A stretch of DNA of 64,000 bases, from contig NZ_CP042997.1 in the NCBI RefSeq assembly GCF_008087625.1, positions 2,294,001-2,358,000 on the forward strand, in the 5' to 3' direction. Made by a program: the position numbers and the translations under genes. Source of the DNA: Aquisphaera giovannonii. Its GTDB lineage: Bacteria; Planctomycetota; Planctomycetia; Isosphaerales; Isosphaeraceae. The notes beneath the pieces were generated by a model. That model saw only the letters and a program-made list of their open reading frames with translations. It had not been told where the DNA came from and did no database searches. Of this stretch, positions 8,608 through 16,698 are shown piece after piece (within the stretch, counting starts at the first letter, position 1; every line of letters begins with the position of its first letter).

Positions 8608-11600
8608 ATGGCGACTCCCCCGTTCGTGCATCTCCACTGCCACAGCCATTACAGCCTGCTCGATGGCCAGAGTAAGCTTCCGGACCTGACGAAGCGGGTC
8701 CATGACCTGGGCATGTCGGCGATCGCCCTGACGGACCACGGCAACCTGTTCGGGGCGGTGGAGTTCCTCCGGGAGGCGAAGAACGCCCACATCAAGCCGA
8801 TCGTCGGGATCGAGGCCTACGTCGCGCCGGGGAGGCGCACCGACCGATCCACCGGGGCGGCCGGCTCAGGCGAGGAGCGGTTCGCCTATCACCTCACGCT
8901 CCTCGCGAAAAATGGCGAGGGCTTCCGCAACCTCCTGCGGCTCTCGTCGCGGTCGTACATGGAGGGGTTCTATTACAAGCCGAGGATCGACAAGGAGCTC
9001 CTCGCCCAGCACAGCGAGGGGCTGATCTGCCTCTCCGGGTGCGTCGGGTCCGAGTTCTCGCAGAAGCTGCTGGGCGACCGCGTGGAGGAGGCGGAGAAGC
9101 TGGCCGCCTGGTACGCGAAGACCTTCGGCGAGGGCAATTTCTACGTCGAGGTCCAGAACAACGGCCTGCAGATCCAGCGCGACTGCATGGAGCGTGAGCT
9201 CGACGTCGCCAGGCGGCTCGGCCTGCCCGTCGTGGCGACGAGCGACGCGCACTACCTGACGCAGGAGGACTATCTCGCGCACGACGTCCTCCTCTGCATC
9301 AACACCGGCAAGACGGTCGACCAGCCGCTGGACAAGCCGCGGTTCGTGGCCGACGACGGCAAGCTCTCCGACCAGTTCCACGTCCGCGGGCCGGAGGAGA
9401 TGCACAAGGCCCTGCCGGGGATGGAGGAGGCGCTGGCGATGTCGGCGAGGATCGCCGACATGGTCGAGGAGAACTACACGAGCGTCGGCCTGGGCAAGCG
9501 CCAGTTCCCCTCGTTCAAGCCGCCGGACGAGAAGACCCCCGAGGACTTCCTCCGCGAGCTCTGCGAGGCCGGCCTTCTGGACCGCTACGGCGACCCGCCC
9601 GCGGCCGAGGCGCGCGACCGCATGGAGCACGAGCTCGGCATCATCAACCGGATGGGCTTCGCCTCCTACTTCCTGATCGTCTGGGACTTCGTCCGCTACG
9701 CCCGCGAGAAGGGGATCCGCGTCTCGGCCAGGGGCTCCGCCTGCGGTGCGCTGGTGAGCTACGTCCTGCGGCTGAGCAACGTCTGCCCGATCAAGTATGA
9801 CCTGCTCTTCGAACGGTTCCTGGATCCGAACCGATCCGAGGCGCCCGACATCGACATCGACCTCGACCAGGGGCGCCGGTACGAGGTCATCGAGTACGTC
9901 CGCAAGAAGTACGGCGACGCCAATGTCGCGCAGATCGGCACGTTCGCGGCGATGAAGGCCAAGGCCGCCATCAAGGACGTCGGCCGAGTCCTGAACATCC
10001 CGCTGGCCCGCGTGGAGCAGATCAACAAGCTGATCCCGACCCGGCTGGGGATCACGCTCGAGCAGGCGCTGAAGGAGGAGCCGACCCTCCGCCAGATGGC
10101 CGAGCAGGACCCCGAGATCGACCGGCTGATCAAGTTCGCACGCCGGCTCGAGGACTCGGTCCGCAACACGAGCACCCACGCCGCGGGCGTCGTCATCGCG
10201 GACAAGCCGCTGGAGTCCCTGGTCCCGCTCCAGGTGATCCGCCGCGGCGACAAGGAGGAGATCCTCTGCACCCAGTGGGAGATGGGGGACGTCGAGAAGG
10301 CCGGCCTCCTGAAGATGGACTTCCTGGGCCTGCGCAACCTCACGACGCTCGAGGCGGCCGTCAACCTCATCACCTCCCGGCACCCCGAGGCGCCCAGGGA
10401 CCTGGACGTCCTCCCGCTCACCGACCGCAAGACGTTCGAGCTGCTCCAGCGCGGCGAGACGAAGGGCGTCTTCCAGCTCGAGAGCGCCGGCATCCGCGAC
10501 CTCGTCATCAAGATGCGGCCGGACCGCTTCGCGGACATCATCGCCATCAACGCCCTGTACCGCCCCGGCCCGCTCAACGGCGGCATGGTGGACGAGTACG
10601 TGGACGTGAAGAACGGCCGCAAGCAGGCCACGTACATCCACCCGGTGCTGAAGGAGGTCCTGGAAGAGACCTACGGCGTGATGGTCTACCAGGAGCAGGT
10701 GATGCGGATCTTGAACCGCCTCGGCGGGATCGAGCTCTCGCGCGCCTACGCGACCATCAAGGCGATCTCCAAGAAGAAGACGGAGGTGATCGCCGAGGGC
10801 CGGGGGATGTTCGTCAAGGGCGCCGTCGAGCGCGGGATGGACAAGGACCAGGCGGTCAAGATCTTCGAGCTAATCGAGTTCTTCGGCGGCTACGGCTTCA
10901 ACAAGTCGCACAGCACCGCCTACGCCATGGTGACCTACCAGACGGCGTACCTGAAGGCCCACTACCCGACCGAGTACATGGCCGCGGCGCTCTCGTCCGA
11001 GATGGACGGCATGGAGCGCGACAAGTTCTTCCTGGAACACATCGATGACTGCAAGCGGATGGGGATCGAGGTCCTGCCGCCCAACCTGAACGAGGGGGAG
11101 CTGGGCTTCAGCGTGGCCCGCGAGAAGCAGATCCGCTTCGGCCTGGGCGCGATCAAGGGCGCCGGGACCAAGGCGATCGAGGCGATCCTCCGCGAGCGCG
11201 AGAAGGGGGGCCCGTTCCGCAGCCTGGACGACTTCTTCGAGCGGATGTCCTCCAAGGAGGTGACCGCCGGCTGCGCCGAGACCCTGATCCGCGCCGGGGC
11301 CTTCGACTTCCTGGGCGCCCGCCGCTCGCAGCTGCTGGCCATCCTCCCCCGCGCCATCCAGGGGGGCCAGTCGAAGCAGGAGGACCGCCGCCGCGGCCAG
11401 CGCGGGCTTTTCGACGCCTTCGACGGCGACCCCGGGGCCAACGGGCACGGGGCCGGAAATGGCAAGGCCGCGGGGCCCTCCCCGTCTAACCTCCCCGACG
11501 TGCCGGAGCTGAACGACGTGGAGCTGCTGGCGGGCGAGAAGAAGGCGCTGGGCTTCTACATGTCCAGCCACCCGCTCTCGCAGCACGCCGGGCTCCTCCA

Positions 11601-12282
11601 GGCCCTCGCCAGCCACCGCTGCGCCGACCTCGCCAACGTGCCGGACAAGGCGGAGGTGACCCTCGGCGGCATGATCACCAACGTGCAGGCCCGGAACGTG
11701 CAGAAGAGCCGCTCCGGCCTGACGCGGATGGCCAAGCTGACCTTCGAGGACCTCACCGGCTCGACCCCGGCGATGCTCTGGCCGGAGGAGTTCGCCAAGC
11801 TCGGCGACCTCGTCCGCGACGACCTCATCGGCTTCGTCAAGGGGACCCTGGACCGCCGCCGCGAGCCGGCCGAGCTGATCATCAGCAAGATCATGCCCAT
11901 CGAGACCGCCGCGGCCGACCTCGCCCGCGGCGTGATCGTCCGCCTCAACCGCCCGGCACTCCACGAGGAGGACCTCGAGCGCCTGCTCCGCCTCATCCGA
12001 GTCCGCCCCGGCCACCTGGACCTCTACCTGGAGCTGACGGGCATCGAACACATGCGCCGCGCGATCTACCGCGCCGGCCCGTCGCTCCGCGTCCGCTACG
12101 ACAACCAGCTCAAGTCCGACCTGGAAAACGTGGTCGGCATCGGCAACGTCCGGCTCCTGGGCCAGCGAGGCGCCACGGCCCGCGTCGATTCCCCGCCGCA
12201 GCCCTCCGCGTCCGCCGCCCGCCCCGCCGCGGTCCTGGTACCGGAGATCGACGACGCCGCCCAGGACGACGACATGGATTGA
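8608..12282 (+). CDS. dnaE: DNA polymerase III subunit alpha
   Basis: The replicative polymerase catalytic subunit, 1224 residues (E. coli 1160). The N-terminal PHP domain keeps candidate metal ligands: the HLHCHSHYS cluster at 8-16, TDHGN, GIEAY, SGCVGSEF and TSDAHY. It may therefore have its own proofreading activity, unlike E. coli DnaE. The polymerase motif PDIDIDL at about 413-419 supplies two catalytic aspartates (D416, D418), and KMDFLGL near 569 supplies the third. A helix-hairpin-helix region and an OB fold (VTLGGMITNVQARNVQKS) follow toward the C-terminus. ATG 8608 is chosen because the PHP motif begins within ten residues; the frame is open far upstream, but that part has no homology and lies antisense to the PEP-CTERM gene. 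No intein or frameshift is seen. Confidence 0.97.
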   Translation: MATPPFVHLHCHSHYSLLDGQSKLPDLTKRVHDLGMSAIALTDHGNLFGAVEFLREAKNAHIKPIVGIEAYVAPGRRTDRSTGAAGSGEERFAYHLTLLAKNGEGFRNLLRLSSRSYMEGFYYKPRIDKELLAQHSEGLICLSGCVGSEFSQKLLGDRVEEAEKLAAWYAKTFGEGNFYVEVQNNGLQIQRDCMERELDVARRLGLPVVATSDAHYLTQEDYLAHDVLLCINTGKTVDQPLDKPRFVADDGKLSDQFHVRGPEEMHKALPGMEEALAMSARIADMVEENYTSVGLGKRQFPSFKPPDEKTPEDFLRELCEAGLLDRYGDPPAAEARDRMEHELGIINRMGFASYFLIVWDFVRYAREKGIRVSARGSACGALVSYVLRLSNVCPIKYDLLFERFLDPNRSEAPDIDIDLDQGRRYEVIEYVRKKYGDANVAQIGTFAAMKAKAAIKDVGRVLNIPLARVEQINKLIPTRLGITLEQALKEEPTLRQMAEQDPEIDRLIKFARRLEDSVRNTSTHAAGVVIADKPLESLVPLQVIRRGDKEEILCTQWEMGDVEKAGLLKMDFLGLRNLTTLEAAVNLITSRHPEAPRDLDVLPLTDRKTFELLQRGETKGVFQLESAGIRDLVIKMRPDRFADIIAINALYRPGPLNGGMVDEYVDVKNGRKQATYIHPVLKEVLEETYGVMVYQEQVMRILNRLGGIELSRAYATIKAISKKKTEVIAEGRGMFVKGAVERGMDKDQAVKIFELIEFFGGYGFNKSHSTAYAMVTYQTAYLKAHYPTEYMAAALSSEMDGMERDKFFLEHIDDCKRMGIEVLPPNLNEGELGFSVAREKQIRFGLGAIKGAGTKAIEAILREREKGGPFRSLDDFFERMSSKEVTAGCAETLIRAGAFDFLGARRSQLLAILPRAIQGGQSKQEDRRRGQRGLFDAFDGDPGANGHGAGNGKAAGPSPSNLPDVPELNDVELLAGEKKALGFYMSSHPLSQHAGLLQALASHRCADLANVPDKAEVTLGGMITNVQARNVQKSRSGLTRMAKLTFEDLTGSTPAMLWPEEFAKLGDLVRDDLIGFVKGTLDRRREPAELIISKIMPIETAAADLARGVIVRLNRPALHEEDLERLLRLIRVRPGHLDLYLELTGIEHMRRAIYRAGPSLRVRYDNQLKSDLENVVGIGNVRLLGQRGATARVDSPPQPSASAARPAAVLVPEIDDAAQDDDMD

Positions 12283-12679
12283 GGACGTCTCGCGTTCGCA
12301 AAACCATGGCCGAACATTAGCCCAATCTTCATATCTCCGCGGCCCCCTCGCGATACAATTAAGGGGCACACGGGGGCGTCTGGTCCCGGGTCGACCTCAG
12401 CAGGGACCGCGTGCCACGCCTCCTGGCTCCTTCCCCGACCTCCCGGCGCTTGCCGGGGAGGATGTGAAGCTGATCGCGGATGCCCGCCGAGGCTCCCGAG
12501 CGGAATTCCATGCCGGCCTCCGGCCGGGTTGAAGCTTGCTCGGGTTCATCAGATCTTCACTTGAAAACACAATGTTGGATGGATATTGTTGGGTCGCATC
12601 CGCTGGCCTCCCTCCGACGACCTCCACGAACAACGAAGTTATTCGGTCCGAAGGCGGCGGCCCTTTCGAGCGAGCATTC
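12283..12679. other. Intergenic region downstream of dnaE
   Basis: About 400 bases with no supported gene. A TACAAT hexamer at 12354-12359 could be a -10 box, but no -35 is visible. A hairpin with one bulge (CCTCCCGGC...GCCGGGGAGG) at about 12441-12463 may end dnaE transcription. Confidence 0.35.
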
Positions 12680-13207
12680 ATGAGAAACGTAGCGACGGTC
12701 GTCCAGTCATCGTGCCGTCTCATTGGCCCGATGGTCGCAATCTGTCTGGCCGCGATTGTGGCCGCCGGCTGCGGCGATCCGGTCGGCGTTGAGAGGATGA
12801 CGGTGTATCCCGCGAAGGGCAAGGTCCTCCTGAAAGACGACAAGCCGCTGAGCGCGGGCCGCGTCGTCTTCACCCTCCAGGGGCGAGGCCTCGACTTCTC
12901 GGCGCCGATCAGTGCCGACGGGACGTTCACCATGACCTCCCAGTTCGGCGATGGCATTCCGGAAGGCTCCTACCTGGTCCGTGTGGAGCCCGAGGCCCCC
13001 ACCACCCTGGGGCCGGCGGGGAAGAAGCCCGCCGCCAAGGGCGCATGGACGCAACCCTATCCGGAGAGCTACAGCGACGAGACGACCTCCGGGCTCACCG
13101 CCAAGGTGAATCCCGGCGAGAACACCCTCGAGCCGTTCAAGCTCGTGCCCCAGGCGGGCGCGGCGCGTGCCAAGTCCGGGAAGGCCGGCGGGCGCGGCGA
13201 GGATTGA
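12680..13207 (+). CDS. Putative lipoprotein with transthyretin-like domain
   Basis: A 175-residue predicted lipoprotein. The signal peptide ends in a lipobox (IVAAGC, Cys at about 31). The mature part (VYPAKGKVLLKDDKPLSAGRVVF ..., GTFTMTSQFGDGIPEGSYLVRVEP) resembles the small carboxypeptidase-regulatory/transthyretin-like proteins common in planctomycetes, ending in a Lys/Gly/Ala-rich tail. The gene immediately downstream on the same strand encodes a DUF1559 protein, a pairing that recurs in this phylum, so the two are probably co-transcribed. The function is unknown; a cell-envelope structural or binding role is inferred. ATG 12680 is chosen because the signal peptide starts there. Confidence 0.75.
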   Translation: MRNVATVVQSSCRLIGPMVAICLAAIVAAGCGDPVGVERMTVYPAKGKVLLKDDKPLSAGRVVFTLQGRGLDFSAPISADGTFTMTSQFGDGIPEGSYLVRVEPEAPTTLGPAGKKPAAKGAWTQPYPESYSDETTSGLTAKVNPGENTLEPFKLVPQAGAARAKSGKAGGRGED

Positions 13208-13324
13208 GCGAACCGTGGTCCGGACTCCGGCCCCGGCTACTGTCTCCCCGTTACTGCTCGCAGCACAGAACCACGTGAGTTTTTATAGCCTTTCGAACCT
13301 CTCGTCTCTTGGAGAATGCGTTCC

Positions 13325-14416
13325 ATGACCCTGCCCTCGTTGTCGACGTCCAGGCGCCGAGCGTTCACGCTCATCGAACTCCTGGTCGTCATCGCCATCA
13401 TCGCCGTCCTCATCGCCCTGCTGCTACCCGCGGTCCAGTCGGCCCGCGAGGCGGCCCGCCGCGCACAGTGCACCAACAACCTCAAGCAGATCGGCCTCGC
13501 CCTCCACAATTATGAGAGCGCCAACGGTTGCTTCCCGCCTGGCGGCGAGTCCACGAATTTCAACCTGAGCACACCCGGCACGCAATTCGTCGACGGCGGC
13601 TGGAGCACCCTGGCCCGCCTGCTTCCTTTCCTCGAGGGCGGCACGTCGTTCAATGCCCTGAACTTCTATGTGGACTACAACGAAGCGACCGGCATGAATT
13701 TCACGGGCGCAAGCACGGTCGTGAACACGTACATCTGTCCGTCCTCCACCCGGTCGACCGACGGCAACGATGGCCCCGACCCGAACGACACGATCACCCA
13801 AACTTACGGCCGGGGTTACGGCTATAATGACTACGGCCCGACCGTCTACACGGACATCGACCCCACAGGCACGGCCCAGGCCGCCTTCGCCGGCACCGCC
13901 ACCCCCTACCGCAACAAGGCCGCCCGCGCCGACGGCCTGCTGAAGCAGGGCAAGACGCGTATCTCGGAGATCACCGACGGCACTAGCAACACGATCGCCA
14001 TCGGCGAGGACGCCGGCCGCGACGCCCGCTTCATCAGCCCCTATACCGAGGCCTACTACGACGGTACCTCCACGACCCGCCCGATCCTGGGCCAGGGGCC
14101 GGCCGGCCCGAACGCCCCTCGCCGTTACTGGAGGTGGGCTGAGCCCGATGGCGGCTACGGCGTCTCCGGCGGCCCGAACAACAAGTGGAAGCCCGCCTAC
14201 GAGGCCACGACCTGGACCCAGAATCCCGCGAGCGCCCTCTCCGCTGGCAAGAACGGCGGCAACAACGACGAGTTGTATTCCTTCCACCCCGGCGGCGTGA
14301 ACGCCCTCTTCGGCGACGGCTCCGTCCGCTTCATCAAGGACTCGGTCAACGTCGTCGCCCTGCGTGGGCTCGTTACCCTCAAGGGCGGTGAGGTGATCTC
14401 CGCCGACGCGTTCTGA
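13325..14416 (+). CDS. DUF1559 domain protein with prepilin-type N-terminus
   Basis: A 363-residue protein of the large planctomycete DUF1559 family. A type IV pilin-like leader (RRRAFTLIELLVVIAIIAVLIALLLPAVQSAREAARR, split here only for description) gives a prepilin peptidase site before the Phe, then a long hydrophobic helix. The family features NNLKQIGLALHNYESANG and a C-terminal FHPGGVNALFGDGSVRFI are both present. It is probably exported and anchored like a pseudopilin; the biochemical role is unknown. ATG 13325 is chosen because GGAG at 13311-13314 lies 10 bases upstream, while ATG 13316 would leave only one base. It follows the lipoprotein gene by 117 bases and is followed by a strong hairpin. 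Confidence 0.9.
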   Translation: MTLPSLSTSRRRAFTLIELLVVIAIIAVLIALLLPAVQSAREAARRAQCTNNLKQIGLALHNYESANGCFPPGGESTNFNLSTPGTQFVDGGWSTLARLLPFLEGGTSFNALNFYVDYNEATGMNFTGASTVVNTYICPSSTRSTDGNDGPDPNDTITQTYGRGYGYNDYGPTVYTDIDPTGTAQAAFAGTATPYRNKAARADGLLKQGKTRISEITDGTSNTIAIGEDAGRDARFISPYTEAYYDGTSTTRPILGQGPAGPNAPRRYWRWAEPDGGYGVSGGPNNKWKPAYEATTWTQNPASALSAGKNGGNNDELYSFHPGGVNALFGDGSVRFIKDSVNVVALRGLVTLKGGEVISADAF

Positions 14417-14446
14417 TCCGAGTCATCGCCCGATGACAGACGAAAC

Positions 14447-14484
14447 GAGACCGGCATCGGCCCAAAAGGGCTGGTGCCGGTCTC
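14447..14484. terminator. Bidirectional intrinsic terminator
   Basis: A perfect 10-bp outer stem (GAGACCGGCA / TGCCGGTCTC) continues inward with GC and wobble pairs to an AAAA loop. It lies between the convergent DUF1559 and asparaginase genes. Short T-rich runs follow on both strands. Confidence 0.75.
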
Positions 14485-14499
14485 GCTTTGCGTCGGGGG

Positions 14500-15552
14500 T
14501 CACTTCGTGTCGTAGAGCGGCTCGCAGTCGACGAGCTTCGCGGAGTCGCCGTCGTGGACGGCCATCTTGCCGCCGGGGTAGATGCTGCCGCCGAAGAACG
14601 TGCCGTCCTTGCTGACGGCGTAGAACTTCACGTCGAACGTCGTCCGTCCGTCGGGCCGACGCCGCTTGGGGTCGCGGACGCTCGTCGTCGCGATCCGCTT
14701 GCAGGCGTCCATCACGGCGTCCTTGGGGCCCTTGCCGGCCCGCATCCCCTCGACGACGAGGTGGCTGGAGAGGTTCAGCAGGTTGGCCTCGCCGACCCCC
14801 GTCGAGCCGGCCGAGCCGACCTCGTTGTCCAGGTACAGCCCCGCGCCCAGGATCGGCGAGTCGCCCACGCGGCCCGGGATCTTCCACGAGAGTCCGGACG
14901 TCGTCGTCGTGCAGCCGAGGTCCCCGTGCGTGTCCAGCACGGAGCAGTGGATCGTCCCGGTCACCCGCTTCCTGATGTACTCGGGCACGAAGGCGGCGAC
15001 GGCCTCGGGCGGGGGCGGGACCCAGTCGTCGTCCGGGTCGCGCGTCTCCTTCCAGTGCAGCCAGATCTGCCGCGCCTCCTCGGTGAGCAGGTTGATCTCC
15101 GGGAAGCCGTGCGCGCGGGCGAACCGCAGCGCGCCCTCGCCGACCAGGAGGACGTGCCGCGTCCGCTTCATGACCAGCCGCGCCACGGCGGCCGGGTGCA
15201 GGATGTTGCGGAGGGACGCCACCGAGCCGCCGCCGTGCGTCGGGCCGTGCATGACCGCGGCGTCGAGCTCGACGACGCCATCCTCGTTTGGCAGGCCGCC
15301 CAGGCCCACGCTGTGGTCGGTCGGATCCGCCTCGACGATCGCGACGGCCTCGATGGCGGCGTCGAGCGGGTCGCGGCCCTGCTTGACCATCTCCATCGCC
15401 TTCTCGATCGCCTTCAGCCCGTTGGCGCTCGCGACGACGATTGGCCGCTTAGGCCCCGGCGGCCTCGCCGCAGCCGCGCCGATGGCCAGCGTGCTCAGGC
15501 TCGCGGCCGCGGTCGTCCCCAGGAATTCTCGTCGATGGATCGGCCGGCGCAT
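14500..15552 (-). CDS. Tat-exported N4-(beta-N-acetylglucosaminyl)-L-asparaginase-like hydrolase
   Basis: A 350-residue Ntn-hydrolase of the glycosylasparaginase family. This family cleaves the GlcNAc-Asn bond of glycoasparagines or, in relatives, isoaspartyl peptides. A twin-arginine signal (HRREFLGTTAAASL) predicts export folded. The catalytic threonine is most likely T208 in VLDTHGDLGC, preceded by the region where autocleavage makes alpha and beta chains. PGRVGDSPILGAGLY and GSAGSTGVGEA match the substrate-binding segments. The N-terminal half contains the conserved LDAAIEAVAIVE and VGLGGLPNEDG. It could take part in glycoprotein scavenging. The neighbour downstream in position (15737-16231) is on the same strand but 184 bases away. 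Confidence 0.88.
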   Translation of the reverse strand: MRRPIHRREFLGTTAAASLSTLAIGAAAARPPGPKRPIVVASANGLKAIEKAMEMVKQGRDPLDAAIEAVAIVEADPTDHSVGLGGLPNEDGVVELDAAVMHGPTHGGGSVASLRNILHPAAVARLVMKRTRHVLLVGEGALRFARAHGFPEINLLTEEARQIWLHWKETRDPDDDWVPPPPEAVAAFVPEYIRKRVTGTIHCSVLDTHGDLGCTTTTSGLSWKIPGRVGDSPILGAGLYLDNEVGSAGSTGVGEANLLNLSSHLVVEGMRAGKGPKDAVMDACKRIATTSVRDPKRRRPDGRTTFDVKFYAVSKDGTFFGGSIYPGGKMAVHDGDSAKLVDCEPLYDTK

Positions 15553-15736
15553 CGTGGTGGCTCCCTCGTGCCATCTGGGTGGGCGTCAAACGCGACGAGG
15601 ACCGGCACGGGCGAGCGTCGCTCGCACGCCGGTCCCTGCGGGGTCGCATCATTCTGGACGGCGAGGGCGCGAAAAGGAACAGGAGAGCGGCGGCCAAGTC
15701 GCCGCCGCGCTCGCCCCGTCACTCGGCCGCGACGGG

Positions 15737-16231
15737 TCAGCGGACGGTGGTGCCCTGGTTCGAGAGGCGGGCCAGCTTGGAGGGCGAGTTCAGGTAGCAG
15801 GTGAACGCCTGGGAGGCCGGCAGGGGCTGGTCGGCGCGGCCGTTGATCCGGAAGGCCCGGTAGATCGTCCGGGCTTCCTGGCCCGGCTCGCGGACCGTGA
15901 TGGCGAACGAGCAGGTCCGGTCCGCGCCGAGGACTTCGACGCCGCGGAACCGGAGGCTCATCTCGCCGGTCTTCTCCACGTGCTGGCTCTGCGCCTTGAA
16001 CCGGCAGCTCCGATGCCCGGGCTTCACCTCGATGTCGCACCCGCCTTCGGCGAGCCCCGCGATCTTCACCTTCAGGTCGATCTGGCAGGTCCCGTCCAGG
16101 GACGGCTGCGCCGCCCGGCTCGACTCCGCGGCCTTCGAGCCCTCGGGCTTCTGTGCCCGCGCAGGGCCTTGCAGGAAGGGGGTCGCTCCCGCGACGAGCA
16201 CGACGGCGGCCATCCATGACCTGAGCAGCAT
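15737..16231 (-). CDS. Small secreted protein of unknown function
   Basis: A 164-residue protein with a signal peptide (MLLRSWMAAVVLVAGATPFL, cleavage likely after ARA). The mature part has several cysteines (GTCQIDLKVKI, GGCDIEVKPGHRSCRF, RTCSFAI, FTCYLNSP) alternating with beta-strand-like stretches, so a disulfide-bonded beta-sandwich is plausible. I do not recognise the family. ATG 16231 is chosen because GGGAG lies 10 bases upstream and the signal peptide begins there; an upstream in-frame ATG at 16318 adds residues of no obvious meaning. Confidence 0.6.
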   Translation of the reverse strand: MLLRSWMAAVVLVAGATPFLQGPARAQKPEGSKAAESSRAAQPSLDGTCQIDLKVKIAGLAEGGCDIEVKPGHRSCRFKAQSQHVEKTGEMSLRFRGVEVLGADRTCSFAITVREPGQEARTIYRAFRINGRADQPLPASQAFTCYLNSPSKLARLSNQGTTVR

Positions 16232-16698
16232 AGCGGTTCGACTCCCTTCCGTTCGGGGACGGCCCGTCCTGGGATGCCCCTCAAGCCTGACGGCGTCGGC
16301 GAACGCGACCGACTTCATCGCGTGACCGTCCGAGCCGAGTCTGGACCGAGATCCGCGCGGGGCGAAGTCACGCCGCCCTCGCTGTTGGGAACCGCCGAGG
16401 TGGGCCGCAAGGTAACCCGACTCGACGGATGCCGCAAGGGCGGTTCGCCGGGACTCTTCCCCGCTTCATCGAGGGGATGTCGGTGTCAGCCCCGTACGCA
16501 CGCCGTGGTTGCGCCCGGAACCCGCTGCGGCCCGCGCCCGGCAACCGGATGAGCTGGGCTCGATTCCCCCCTCACGACGGGTGGATAGATGCGGTCCTTC
16601 GATGGCCTCGGCCCGCCCCATCCACGCCTTCTAACTCCGCCTGCGTGAGGGGGAGAACGGAAAGATCGTCGCCGCTCGCGGAAGTCGGATTGGGGCTC
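16232..16698. other. Intergenic region, no gene seen
   Basis: About 470 bases between the start of the secreted-protein gene and the 3' end of the RND permease gene. It should hold the promoter of the secreted protein. No supported coding frame or RNA was recognised. Confidence 0.4.
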
